DNA of 64,000 bases from Anniella stebbinsi (GCA_029215795.1 JARDYH010000004.1:110752001-110816000), one strand, 5' to 3'; counted from the stretch's first letter, positions 9,898-20,671 are shown. The notes: generated by a model from the letters alone, not told the origin. Made by a program: numbers and translations.

Positions 9898-12263
9898 CCT
9901 ATGGCACTCTCACTGCCACAGTGCCCGGGAAAGGAGAGACTTTGCCCATTACATGCCAGCCTGCCCGCCCGCTGCTGATGCCGCCTGCCGCCTTCCAGAT
10001 CGTTCCTGCGAGGCGGGCCAGCCGCCTTTCTTGCACAAGCCATGGGACTAGGGTTCCTCCAGGAGAATCTCACCGAGTCCTCAACGCCCTCAGGACTATG
10101 GTAAGTGTTCTGTGAATGGGGGGGGGCACCTTCCACCTAACTGAAGGTTGGCTGTCTGCCTGCTAACTTCCGAGTGAGCAGGCAGCCCCGTGTGCCTGCT
10201 GGGGCGTGGGCACTCAGGACCGGGCACATGCCAGTCTTGGGTGGGAGGGAGCCAGTGGTGGAAAAGTATCATTTTTCTCATATTCTCCCCCCCCCCTTCT
10301 TCTTTTGCAGCCTATGGAACTCTTTGCCACAGTGCCCAGGAGAGACGGTAATGCAGACTGCCCACCTGCCCGTCACTGCCCGCCTGGAAGTGGCATCTTA
10401 TCAACAACGCCCTCAGGAGGACTACGGTAAGTGTTCTGTGAATGGGGGGGGGCACCTTCCACCTAACTGAAGGTTGGCTGTCTGCCTGCTAACTTCCGAG
10501 TGAGCAGGCAGCCCCGTGTGCCTGCTGGGGCGTGGGCACTCAGGACCGGGCACATGCCAGTCTTGGGTGGGAGGGAGCCAGTGGTGGAAAAGTATCATTT
10601 TTCTCATATTCTCCCCCCCCCCTTCTTCTTTTGCAGCCTATGGAACTCTTTGCCACAGTGCCCAGGAGAGACGGTAATGCAGACTGCCCACCTGCCCGTC
10701 ACTGCCCGCCTGGAAGTGGCATCTTATCAACAACGCCCTCAGGAGGACTACGGTAAGTGTTCTGTGAATGGGGGGGGGGCACCTTCCACCTAACTGAAGG
10801 TTGGCTGTCTGCCTGCTAACTTCCGAGTGAGCAGGCAGCCCCGTGTGCCTGCTGGGGCGTGGGCACTCAGGACCGGGCACATGCCAGTCTTGGGTGGGAG
10901 GGAGCCAGTGGTGGAAAAGTATCATTTTTCTCATATTCTCCCCCCCCCCTTCTTCTTTTGCAGCCTATGGAACTCTTTGCCACAGTGCCCAGGAGAGACG
11001 GTAATGCAGACTGCCCACCTGCCCGTCACTGCCCGCCTGGAAGTGGCATCTTATCAACAACGCCCTCAGGAGGACTACGGTAAGTGTTCTGTGAATGGGG
11101 GGGGGCACCTTCCACCTAACTGAAGGTTGGCTGTCTGCCTGCTAACTTCCGAGTGAGCAGGCAGCCCCGTGTGCCTGCTGGGGCGTGGGCACTCAGGACC
11201 GGGCACATGCCAGTCTTGGGTGGGAGGGAGCCAGTGGTGGAAAAGTATCATTTTTCTCATATTCTCCCCCCCCCCTTCTTCTTTTGCAGCCTATGGAACT
11301 CTTTGCCACAGTGCCCAGGAGAGACGGTAATGCAGACTGCCCACCTGCCCGTCACTGCCCGCCTGGAAGTGGCATCTTATCAACAACGCCCTCAGGAGGA
11401 CTACGGTAAGTGTTCTGTGAATGGGGGGGGCACCTTCCACCTAACTGAAGGTTGGCTGTCTGCCTGCTAACTTCCGAGTGAGCAGGCAGCCCCGTGTGCC
11501 TGCTGGGGCGTGGGCACTCAGGACCGGGCACATGCCAGTCTTGGGTGGGAGGGAGCCAGTGGTGGAAAAGTATCATTTTTCTCATATTCTCCCCCCCCCC
11601 CTTCTTCTTTTGCAGCCTATGGAACTCTTTGCCACAGTGCCCAGGAGAGACGGTAATGCAGACTGCCCACCTGCCCGTCACTGCCCGCCTGGAAGTGGCA
11701 TCTTATCAACAACGCCCTCAGGAGGACTACGGTAAGTGTTCTGTGAATGGGGGGGGGCACCTTCCACCTAACTGAAGGTTGGCTGTCTGCCTGCTAACTT
11801 CCGAGTGAGCAGGCAGCCCCGTGTGCCTGCTGGGGCGTGGGCACTCAGGACCGGGCACATGCCAGTCTTGGGTGGGAGGGAGCCAGTGGTGGAAAAGTAT
11901 CATTTTTCTCATATTCTCCCCCCCCCCCTTCTTCTTTTGCAGCCTATGGAACTCTTTGCCACAGTGCCCAGGAGAGACGGTAATGCAGACTGCCCACCTG
12001 CCCGTCACTGCCCGCCTGGAAGTGGCATCTTATCAACAACGCCCTCAGGAGGACTACGGTAAGTGTTCTGTGAATGGGGGGGGGCACCTTCCACCTAACT
12101 GAAGGTTGGCTGTCTGCCTGCTAACTTCCGAGTGAGCAGGCAGCCCCGTGTGCCTGCTGGGGCGTGGGCACTCAGGAAGGGCAATCCTGGGTGGAAGGGA
12201 GCTGGTTGTGTTGAAGTGGTCAACTAATATTCATTCTTTTTTCCCCCCCTTCTTCTTTTGCAG
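9898..12263 (+). repeat. Tandem array C: 326/327-bp units each carrying an exon-like block
   Basis: Six identical 116-bp blocks (10311-10426, 10637-10752, 10964-11079, 11290-11405, 11616-11731, 11943-12058) begin CCTATGGAACTC and end GGACTACG. Each follows C-run + TTCTTCTTTTGCAG and precedes GTAAGTGTTCTG, that is, a strong acceptor and donor. The 210-211 bp between blocks is intron-like (a CTAAC branch-like motif is present, though far from the acceptor). A diverged 203-bp block (9898-10100) opens the array. A related block starting at 12264 closes it and runs into array D. Unit length varies by one base in the C-run. Confidence 0.9.
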
Positions 12264-13183
12264 CCTATGGCACTCTCACTGCCACAGTGCCCGGGAAAGG
12301 AGAGACTTTGCCCATTAAATGCCAGCCTGCCCGCCCGCTGCTGATGCCGCCTGCCGCCTTCCAGATCCTTCCTGCAAAGAGAGCAAGCCGCCCTCCTCGC
12401 ACAAGCCATGGGACTTGGCATTCGCCCTCAAGGAGAATGTCACCCAGTCCCCAATGCCGCTGTTGGACTTTGCCCATTAAATGCCAGCCTGCCCGCCCGC
12501 TGCTGATGCCGCCTGCCGCCTCCCAGATCCTTCCTGCAAAGAGAGCAAGCCGCCCTCCTCGCACAAGCCATGGGACTTGGCATTCGCCCTCAAGGAGAAT
12601 GTCACCCAGTCCCCAATGCCGCTGTTGGACTTTGCCCATTAAATGCCAGCCTGCCCGCCCGCTGCTGATGCCGCCTGCCGCCTCCCAGATCCTTCCTGCA
12701 AAGAGAGCAAGCCGCCCTCCTCGCACAAGCCATGGGACTTGGCATTCGCCCTCAAGGAGAATGTCACCCAGTCCCCAATGCCGCTGTTGGACTTTGCCCA
12801 TTAAATGCCAGCCTGCCCGCCCGCTGCTGATGCCGCCTGCCGCCTTCCAGATCCTTCCTGCAAAGAGAGCAAGCCGCCCTCCTCGCACAAGCCATGGGAC
12901 TTGGCATTCGCCCTCAAGGAGAATGTCACCCAGTCCCCAATGCCGCTGTTGGACTTTGCCCATTAAATGCCAGCCTGCCCGCCCGCTGCTGATGCCGCCT
13001 GCCGCCTTCCAGATCCTTCCTGCAAAGAGAGCAAGCCGCCCTCCTCGCACAAGCCATGGGACTTGGCATTCACCCTCAAGGAGAATGTCACCCAGTCCCC
13101 AATGCCGCTGTTGGACTTTGCCCATTAAATGCCAGCCTGCCTGCCCGCCTTCCAGATTCTGCTGTGGAAGGAGAAATAAATAA
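11619..13183 (+). CDS. Hypothetical three-exon gene carried by the hAT (~382 aa, predicted)
   Basis: I do not recognise this product. Joining 11619-11731, 11943-12058 and 12264-13183 across two GT-AG introns (211 and 205 bp) gives one open frame. It starts at the ATG three bases into the first block. Frame shifts by two per 116-bp block. The third frame of those blocks has a TAA, but the last exon differs there and stays open. The C-terminal ~300 residues consist of about five 54-residue repeats rich in Pro, Arg, Ser and Cys. The stop (13181-13183) follows directly on AATAAA. No signal peptide or known domain is visible. The ATG context is weak (C at -3, G at +4). It could equally be an artefact of a 162-bp (multiple of three), GC-rich repeat. 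Only transcripts can decide. Confidence 0.35.
12305..13150 (+). repeat. Tandem array D: about five 162-bp units
   Basis: ATGCCAGCCTGCCCGC recurs at about 12319, 12481, 12643, 12805, 12967 and 13129, exactly 162 bp apart. Units differ at one or two positions (CCTTCCAG versus CCTCCCAG, TTCGCC versus TTCACC). Because 162 is divisible by three, one frame on each strand is open across the whole array. Confidence 0.95.
13175..13180 (+). promoter_or_regulatory. Polyadenylation signal candidate
   Basis: AATAAA immediately after array D and overlapping the end of the predicted spliced reading frame. It is the first good signal downstream of the transposase that I noticed on this strand. A second lies at 13535-13540, at the inner edge of the right arm. 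Confidence 0.4.
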
Positions 13184-13513
13184 TACTAGGTGCTGCAAGA
13201 GACCATGTGGATTGGCTCTACATCAAAGCAGCCTTCTGGTTTAGAATTACATAGTACACAAGAAAAGAACAATCACTTATCCTGCAAGATCCCTTCCCAG
13301 GCTAGGATCTGAATAATAGCTATTAGCTAGGATCTGAATAGCTATTACCTGGGATTAGCTACTAGTGCATTTGGTAGCATTCCTGCAACCAACACCTGTC
13401 TTGTCATGTAAATGTATGGGTCCCTAAAGCAATTTACAATCACTTTACATTTTACAAATGAATAAGTGAAACTTTCTTCCCTCATTACCAATCCACACCA
13501 GGCAGGCAATGTC
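13184..13513. other. Unique spacer before the right arm
   Basis: AT-rich sequence with a short local duplication (TAGGATCTGAATA.TAGCTATTA near 13302-13350). No gene or repeat family recognised. Confidence 0.5.
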
Positions 13514-13546
13514 CCCTTCCTGAAGGTTTAAAATAATAAAGTTTAA

Positions 13547-14134
13547 CCTTTGTTTTCCCACTAAAGCATTGCACCAAAGTTTGTTAAATTTCCAGCGTTT
13601 GAGCGGGCATAGGTCCTGTGCCATGTGAGCGAGTTAGAGGTTTGTAGCTCTTAAAACAAACCCATAAATCCCATGTGAAATGCCATGCATAAACCTTTGT
13701 TTTCCCACTAAAGCATTGCACCAAAGTTTGTTAAATTTCCAGCGTTTGAGCGGGCATAGGTCCTGTGCCATGTGAGCGAGTTAGAGGTTTGTAGCTCTTA
13801 AAACCAACCCATAAATCCCATGTGAAATGCCATGCATAAACCTTTGTTTTCCCACTAAAGCATTGCACCAAAGTTTGTTAAATTTCCAGCGTTTGAGCGG
13901 GCATAGGTCCTGTGCCATGTGAGCGAGTTAGAGGTTTGTAGCTCTTAAAACCAACCCATAAATCCCATGTGAAATGCCATGCATAAACCTTTGTTTTCCC
14001 ACTAAAGCATTGCACCAAAGTTTGTTAAATTTCCAGCGTTTGAGCGGGCATAGGTCCTGTGCCATGTGAGCGAGTTAGAGGTTTGTAGCTCTTAAAACCA
14101 ACCCATAAATCCCATGTGAAATGCCATGAATAAA
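13547..14134 (-). repeat. Four 147-bp tandem units in right arm
   Basis: Units at 13547-13693, 13694-13840, 13841-13987 and 13988-14134. The innermost differs by AACAAACCC for AACCAACCC. The outermost carries the TTTATTCATGG variant that also marks the outermost unit of the left arm, so the arms are co-linear. Confidence 0.93.
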
Positions 14135-14774
14135 CGTTCGTTTCCCACTAAAATGTTGCACCTAGCTTCCGGAAATTTCACACACATTTGAAGTGAAGTG
14201 TTCCCTGCAATGTGCCAAAGTTTCCCGTTTGTATCTTTGAAAATAAAAAAATGGGAGGCAAAACTGTATTTTACCCCACTGCTACCCAATTTTCAACAAT
14301 TCATTGCCAACACATGCCTGGAGCTAGCTGTCTGAAATTTTACACACATATCAAGGGAAGTGTTCCCTGTAATGTGCCGAAGTGTCCTGTTTGTATCTTT
14401 AAAAATAAAAACATGGGAGGCATAACTGCATTTACCCCACTACTACCCATTTTTCAAAAATTCATTGCCACACCAGGCAAGCACCCACGGTTCTGGGATT
14501 TCACACACGTGGGTCCCAAGGTTCCACCTACAATGTGGCAAAGTTTCATGTGTGTAACTTTAAAAATGACCGAGTTATAGGCATTCCATGTTATTTATTA
14601 AAAAATTAATTGCCACAAACTGCATGCACCAATCTTTCTGAAATTTCTCACAGATACCTATCCCTAACCAGTGTACAATGTGCCCAAGTTTCATCCTTCT
14701 GTCGTTAAAAATGAAAAAGTTATAGGCGTTTTTGTAAAACAATAATTTGCTATAGGAAAAAGCATTCAAAATGG

Positions 14775-14902
14775 CGTCCGATCCGGATCGGAAAATCCGA
14801 TCCGCGGATCGGAATCGGATCCGATCCGATCCGACACACGATCCGATCCGATCCGATCCGACCCCCCAGGTCCGATTCCGATCCGCTATCCGATCCGATC
14901 CG
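14775..14902. repeat. GATCC-rich subterminal block (right)
   Basis: Repeated GATCCGATCC and CGGATCGG motifs, partner of the block at 1651-1797. Its details differ more from the left block than the rest of the arms do, as expected if this short repeat expands and contracts quickly. Confidence 0.75.
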
Positions 14903-14923
14903 GGGGGTCAGTGCACATCCCTA

Positions 14924-14931
14924 GTCGGAAT
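14924..14931. repeat. Target-site duplication, right copy
   Basis: GTCGGAAT, identical to 1627-1634, follows the element's terminal CCCTA. Confidence 0.93.
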
Positions 14932-15074
14932 GCAAGATGTCTCTGTAGGCCTCATGCTGACGTACACTGATCATTTGTCCCTTCCATCTCACTAAATGTG
15001 AAGCATGACATAGAATCAGAAGTTAGGTACTAGTTTATGTATCTTTATAAGTTAAATAAGAGGCCAAAGCCTAG

Positions 15075-15730
15075 TCATAGAGTACCTGCTTTGCATGCAG
15101 AAGAATCCAGGGTCAACCCGTGACATTTCCAGGTAGGGCTAGCAAAGACTCCTACCTGAAACCCAGAGTCACGGCTGCCAATAAGTGTTGACAATATTGG
15201 ACTAGGTTAGGGATGTTCACACTAGGAAAACCAGTTCTTTTTTGGGTTGACAGAGTTCCACAGCATGTACAACTCGCTTTGGATTTCTGAGCCAAGTTGC
15301 AGGCTGTTCCCTGAACTCCGAGAGCTTTTTTTTTACAATTTTTTAAAGATTCTGCAATTTGTATCGATTTTTGAGCAAATTGTGCAAATGATGGCCAAAT
15401 GTGTGCAACTTTGACTGTAATAGGTGTAATTTGTGCAAATTCGGCCATAATTTGTGCAAATTCGGTCATAATTTGCGCAAATTACTCAGAAATTTGAGCA
15501 AATTGCAGAACCTTCCCCCCCCCCCCAAAATGCACAAACTTCACAGAAAATCCATGAACTGGCCCGACTCACTGCAGATTGAGTCGGGCACCACAGTGGG
15601 ATCCGAAATGAAGTTGGGGGGGAAGCCTAGGAAAACTCATCAAAATCTACTCTCGAAATGGATTTCTTCAATATCCCTAGACTAGACTAGCTGGACCAAT
15701 GGTCTAACTCAGCTTCCTATAGTCCTATAT
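15075..15730 (+). repeat. tRNA-derived SINE split by a hAT-like insertion
   Basis: The head has CATAGAGTACCTGCTTTGCA and a degenerate B box (AGGGTCAACCC), as in the SINE at 44030-44205. The body breaks at GGACTAGGT (15207) and resumes at GACTAGCTGGACCAATGG, where the intact family reads GACTAGATGGACCAATGG. The inserted piece is annotated at 15208-15679. Confidence 0.75.
15208..15679. mobile_element. Non-autonomous hAT-like element inside a SINE
   Basis: Begins TAGGGATGTTCAC and ends with the complement of TAGGGATATTGAAG. It is flanked by GACTAGGT and GACTAGAC (six of eight bases match). The left end is nearly the terminal sequence of the giant hAT. The interior has short tandem repeats of 'TTTGTGCAAATTCGGYCATAA' type, and no coding capacity. 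Confidence 0.75.
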
Positions 15731-16990
15731 GCTTTGGCTGAATAATTAAGACTGCAATCCTATGTAGACTTAACAGGATTGTGCTGCACGAATAATTTTA
15801 AAATAAGCCTCTTTTACATGCAACTAACTGTCCAAAATAGTTGCAATTATAAGCTAGTAGCATTAGTTCTAAAGAATAAAACACAGAGACATGTACACAC
15901 AATCACAGAAAAGCAGGCTGACCATCGTAAGAACAAAAGCACTAAGTAAAAAATATTCTCTTCAAAAAAGGGGAGAAAAGTACCTTCTTATCTACTTCAC
16001 AGTTGTAAAATAATGAAATGTTCTTTCATATTGGAACATTTCCTAAATCTTCGTACCTCTTAGGATTTCTATAGCAACAATTAGTTAGGATAGCACATGC
16101 CCTAGGCATCTACCTCATGCAGACAAAGGAGATGAAAATCTGTCTTTTGAAGAAAACTATTGTCAAACATCCTCCCTTCCAACCCCTTTCCATGCCTTCT
16201 CTGTTAGACATTGCATAAAGTAACAATAGAGGTGAGCTACAGAGACAGACACCGGCCCACTCTAAAGAAAAGGGAACAGCAGTCAACTGCAGAAAGTCAG
16301 TTATTAAAATGAAAAACAAGTCTCCCCAAAAAAGAAGAAGAAAAGAAAAGACAAGGCAGAATTCTGTTCTTTCAACTTTATGTTTTCATTTCCCATGCAA
16401 GAGTTACCAAGCATGTGCTTACGGCCACTTTGACAAGAATATGAACATATCATATAGGTAAAATATTCTAAATTAGCAAACATCCTAATTCTACACTTTC
16501 GCTTGTATGAATCCCCAGATATAGAATATTACAAAGGTGACAAAGCAGTAAATGCCTCTTCAGAATTTGGACTTTGTACGACATTAGGGGTTTAAAAAGA
16601 AAAATGAAGGTGTTTTTTTTTAAATGCATTCCAGTCTTCTGCTATATTTGATATAGACATTTCAACATTTTAAAATCAGGAAATCTAAAGCTACTGATGT
16701 AAGGTTCAGAAAGTTAACCATTATTACTATATGAATTTTGTCGTTAAATGGTGTTAGTTTCTATAGTAGGCACTAATGGTAGAAGGATGAGTGCCCGGCC
16801 CACCTTCGGCCATCCCACCTACTTATACTTATTTCGGTTTTTAATGTGCTTGTGAAGTCACTAAGCAATCGAATTTCATCCATGTTTAGCAATAGCTGCA
16901 AAATAGTGATGGTCTTGCAGGTAGGAACTAGGCATAATGAAAGAAACACAGGGTTTCCCTTGCAAGGGGAACCTGGCAGGGTGGGATTGC
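15731..16990. other. Non-coding, no recognised feature
   Basis: AT-rich intron-like sequence with short ORFs only. Nothing recognised. Confidence 0.5.
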
Positions 16991-16998
16991 AGGTAAGA

Positions 16999-17318
16999 TA
17001 GGGTAACCAGATAAAATCCAGGTTGGGTCTCATGTAACTTTAACAGTTGTAGAGAAAAGGGAATTTCAGCCAGTGTCATTTGTATGCAATTAGTTCCTGG
17101 TGAAATTCCTTCTTCATCACAACAGTTAAAGTTGCAGGCACTGCACTAGAGTCACCATATACAAAAGAAGGCAGGGCCCCTGCAACTTTAACTGTTGTGA
17201 TGAAGAGGGAATTTCACCAGGAACTAATTGCATACAAATGACACTGGCTGAAATTCCCTTTTCTCTACAACTGTTAAAGTTACATGAGCCCTGACCTGGA
17301 TTTTATCTGGTCACCCTA
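16999..17318. mobile_element. ~320-bp palindromic MITE, copy 1, with 8-bp duplication
   Basis: The ends TAGGGTAACCAGAT and (complement) TAGGGTGACCAGAT are flanked by exact AGGTAAGA at 16991-16998 and 17319-17326. The body is two head-to-head copies of a ~160-bp unit, so it folds over almost its full length. No ORF. Eight-base duplications place it with hAT-type elements. Confidence 0.9.
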
Positions 17319-17326
17319 AGGTAAGA

Positions 17327-19018
17327 ATCAATAGGCATGAATGTAGTGCTTAAACCTTTTTCCACACACCAATTCCCCCCTGCAAACAGGTCCCACATGA
17401 CCATTTGTAATAGTCCCCCCTCATAGCCAGGCTCCAAAATTGGAATTGAATCACACTGGGGAAAAAAAAGTCTCAGAGGAGTGTTTGTAGGGGGGAAAAC
17501 AGTAAGTGGGAGATGGTTCAAGTGTCCTGCCCTCTTCCCACAGTCACACCCCCGTGAATGCACTTCCCTTACCCTCAAATTCCCATTATCTCTGCAAATG
17601 TGGAGTCTAGACAATGTGTTGGTCAATATTTAATTCCACCCTCACAATCGTAGGAGTGTATCGCAGGACTGAGATCTCATAACTCTCCAGCATTTTTCTC
17701 CCATACATCTTGTGAGATGCTGTGATGGTATTCTGTAACATTTGGTGTGTCTTGCCCTGGTAGACATTGCAGAGTGCCTGTGTGGCCTTGTTTCTTCAAT
17801 GGGCAGCGGACTACTGCCGCCAGATTAGATATTGCCAGTGGAAAGGAAAGTATAAAGGACTGGATAGATCTTACTGGCAATGGTTCCATAAACTATGGAA
17901 CCTCAAGATTTCCCAAAGGTGGAAAGTTCACAACTCCCCTGGGAATGCTGAAAGAAAACAATGGGTTTGTGGGTCCTTGTCTGTTGAAAGCCCACTTCCT
18001 CTATGTTCTGGAAACCTGGGCTGCCTTTTGTCTCCTGCAGGGAGAAGACAGCAGGTGGATGTCTAAACCTTCAGTACCCCATGGCTTTCCCCTGTACGCC
18101 TATTGCTCAGGCACCTTTCACCCAGCTTGGGTTCCCTGATGCCTGGCTGCTTAATCAAGTAAACATTACTTACTTACTATGAACTGCCATGGGATGTACT
18201 TGTATGAGGGAAGGTATACAAATCCTTTCAATAATAATAAAAAAAATAAAGTGGGGAAAGAAGCTAAGACTGGATGAGAATTTCATTTCAGGTCGTATTT
18301 GATAAGAATTTTTAGTAGTGGTTATCAAGGTTTTCCATTGCGAAGCAAAAAGAACTTGAGTTTTTAAAAAATAGAACATGAAAGACTCCAAAACTGACAG
18401 ATTCATCCATCCAAGCCCATGGCTTGGCTCTTAAAAGTCTGGGTTTGAATTCCTATGTTTTAGTGTTAATTAGTGTTGTCTTTTTCCTGACAGGCTCCTC
18501 ATCTTTAACTGCTGTACAGTAGGCAGGTACAACATGGTCCCCTCCATGCTGCGATTAGGTATATGTATAGTATGCACATGAGAATTTTGTTTCCATTCAT
18601 TTTAAATAAGAAATTACTAAAATTCACCAAGTTCATATTTGGGAAAGGAAGAACGTAAGATTTTAAAAAAAAAAAATGCAGAAGGAAGCGAAACTGAGAG
18701 GTTTGCCTATCCTAAAAGAAGCCAGTGCTTCACCCATGCAAATCATGCCCTACTCTCATGGCCAACACAAAATATTTCTCTGCCTGAGTAAAGAACAAGA
18801 TGGGATTCCTTTTGCACACCATGTACAAAAGCTGACTGGACTGGCAACTGAATCTTTCTTCAACAGGGGAGATGAGATAATGACTTCCACTGCACCTGAA
18901 AGCAGCAGGCTAGTTTAGGTGGCACCGGGCAAGCCATGGCACAGAGCTCTCTCCTCCAACATCTTGCTCCCAGCTCCCAGCATCCACCGCTGAGGTGACT
19001 ACCTCACTTTGTCTAAAG
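17327..19018. other. Intron-like DNA, nothing recognised
   Basis: Short ORFs on both strands show no conserved domain or splice-framed coding pattern that I can recognise. Poly-A and AT-rich runs at about 18238-18250 and 18661-18675. Confidence 0.45.
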
Positions 19019-19474
19019 CATAGGTGTGTGCAAGGGGTGTGCCAGGTGTGCCCAGGTGCACCCTAATGTCTCAAGCAATAAGTGCTGAATTGAGGGGGGC
19101 TTTGAGTGGGGATCCAGACACAGTAGGAATGGCCCTCTGGCTGCTACACTGCTATGCCGAAGAACCGCTGCCTCCAAGAGAGCATCATTGCTCCCGGCAG
19201 CAGGAATGAAAAAGCCAGCGCCACCAAAAAGCCCCACCAATGCGAGGGCTTGAGGAGTGTCTCCTCATTCCACCCCACACACACCTGCAACAGCCCTTCC
19301 ATGGTTACAGGCAAGCCAGATGCAGAGTAGGGCATCCGTGTCTACAGTGTTTAATAAATTAATTAATAAAAATAATATTCTTTATGACTGAGTATTCAAT
19401 AAATGTTCATATTTAAAAAATAATAATCCCTGGGTGCACACTCTAATGAAATGTGCTGTGCACACCTATGCCTA
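19019..19474. mobile_element. Possible fold-back DNA element
   Basis: Starts CATAGGTGTGTGCA and ends with its near complement (TGTGCACACCTATG). Related tip sequence recurs at about 57275-57312 (GTGCACACCCTAATAAAATG). No target duplication could be defined, so boundaries are approximate. Confidence 0.4.
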
Positions 19475-20665
19475 GTGGTAAGGCCAGCCCTGAATACCCT
19501 CATGGCTTTTTAGCAGAGAAATGACACCCTGGGTTACTAAACCCATGTCTGCCACTAGACATATAGTTTGATACTTAAAGTGGTACTTAAGTGGTACTTA
19601 AAGAGGAATATGTAGAAAGTACTGACAAGGGAGATGGGACATGAAGGAAGTGTAAGTGGAGGACCCAGTCATGTACAGAACAAGCAATTCTGGGAATGAC
19701 AGGTGAATACATTTTCTACATTGGAATGACAGGAGTAAGTAGGAGGTCATGGTTGCATAAAATTAGAAACACTGCAGGAGATGTGTTACAATTACAAAGC
19801 TGATGATCCAGTAAGGTTAGTTGAGCTCTGGACAACTACTATTATATCCAATATTATATCCAATTAGCACCACATTTTTAAAAATAAAATATTTGTTGCA
19901 GTAGATTTTGGAATTTGAGGAACTAAACACAGGATCTGAGATCAGGGAGTGGCTCATAAGTTAATGGAGAAGTAATGGGGGGGATATTATTGCTTAAAGA
20001 AGATGGTGCTTATTTTTAGAACATTAAAATGGGTGATAGGAATTATTAAAAAGTAACAACACAACAGTTGCAATTGTAAGCTTTCTTTATAAGGAAGTAA
20101 CAATCCTAAACACATTAGGACTGAACTGCTAGATGCATTTCTTCTTTAAGCATTTCAAAATGTGTTTCAGAGGAGATCCTTGCACACCACTTCCAAAAAT
20201 AGTGTTACCTTGAATAGGCAGTGAATATTTTCACAAAACACCACCTGGACAATGCTGGGAAATCTTACCACTTGTCTGAGAACCTAAAACTCAATGTGAA
20301 GGAGAATTTGTGGCAAGGAATTTGTCAAAACCCAGGGTACACTTTCCAGATTGAATTGCTTTCTTGGGGACACCTGTGAGTTGCACAAAATTCTGTGGCC
20401 TATTCTAGGGTGCTCCCAGATTTTAAAGTCCCAATTGTTCCCACACCTAACCTGAGAGTATAGCCCGTAATAATGGATAAACTGTTCCTCAGATAATCAA
20501 AACTTCTGTTATAGATATTCTTATTAAGGAAACCGTACTAAGGTTCTGACAGACACCAAGTATGAGGAACAGACTTACAATTTAGACATAGTCATTAGAT
20601 ATTTTTAAATGTTCTTGTTGGCACTGTTTTTAAGAAAAATCTTAAGGAATGAATGAGAAGCTTCT
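19475..20665. other. Intron-like DNA downstream of the PTPRC-like exon
   Basis: No coding exon recognised on either strand. If the minus-strand exon at 20672-20738 is PTPRC, this is the start of its first long coding intron. Confidence 0.5.
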
Positions 20666-20671
20666 ACGTAC

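Larger units (their letters stand above)
1635..14923 (+). mobile_element. Giant (13.3 kb) autonomous-looking hAT transposon
   Basis: The ends are TAGGGGTGTGCAT (left) and, reverse-complemented, TAGGGATGTGCAC (right), flanked by an exact 8-bp duplication. Layout from left: inverted-repeat arm with GATCC-rich block and three 147-bp units; CCAAT/TATA promoter; 842-aa hAT transposase; 136/148-bp array; 30/32-bp array; 326-bp array with splice sites; 162-bp array ending in AATAAA; short unique stretch; right arm with four 147-bp units. Typical hAT elements are about 2.5-5 kb, so roughly 7 kb here is extra. The uninterrupted transposase, the nearly identical arms and the perfect duplication point to a recent insertion. 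The element probably sits antisense inside a PTPRC intron. Confidence 0.92.
13514..14923 (-). repeat. Right long terminal inverted repeat of the giant hAT
   Basis: Reverse complement of the left arm, about 127 bp longer: one extra 147-bp unit, partly offset by differences in the GATCC-rich block. The inner boundary is TTCCTGAAGGTTTAAAATAA and the tip is GTGCACATCCCTA. Confidence 0.9.

Noticed and set aside
10096..12102. Repeated 60-110 residue frames on both strands in array C
   Set aside because: They run through the intron-like segments and simply repeat. Only the spliced frame is considered.
12265..13125. 286-codon minus-strand frame
   Set aside because: Shadow of the 162-bp array. The period is divisible by three, so any frame without a stop in one unit stays open throughout.
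15401..15685. 94-codon frame with 'CNFDCNRCNLCKFGHN' cysteine repeats resembling a metal-binding motif
   Set aside because: It is the translation of short tandem repeats inside the small hAT-like element at 15208-15679.
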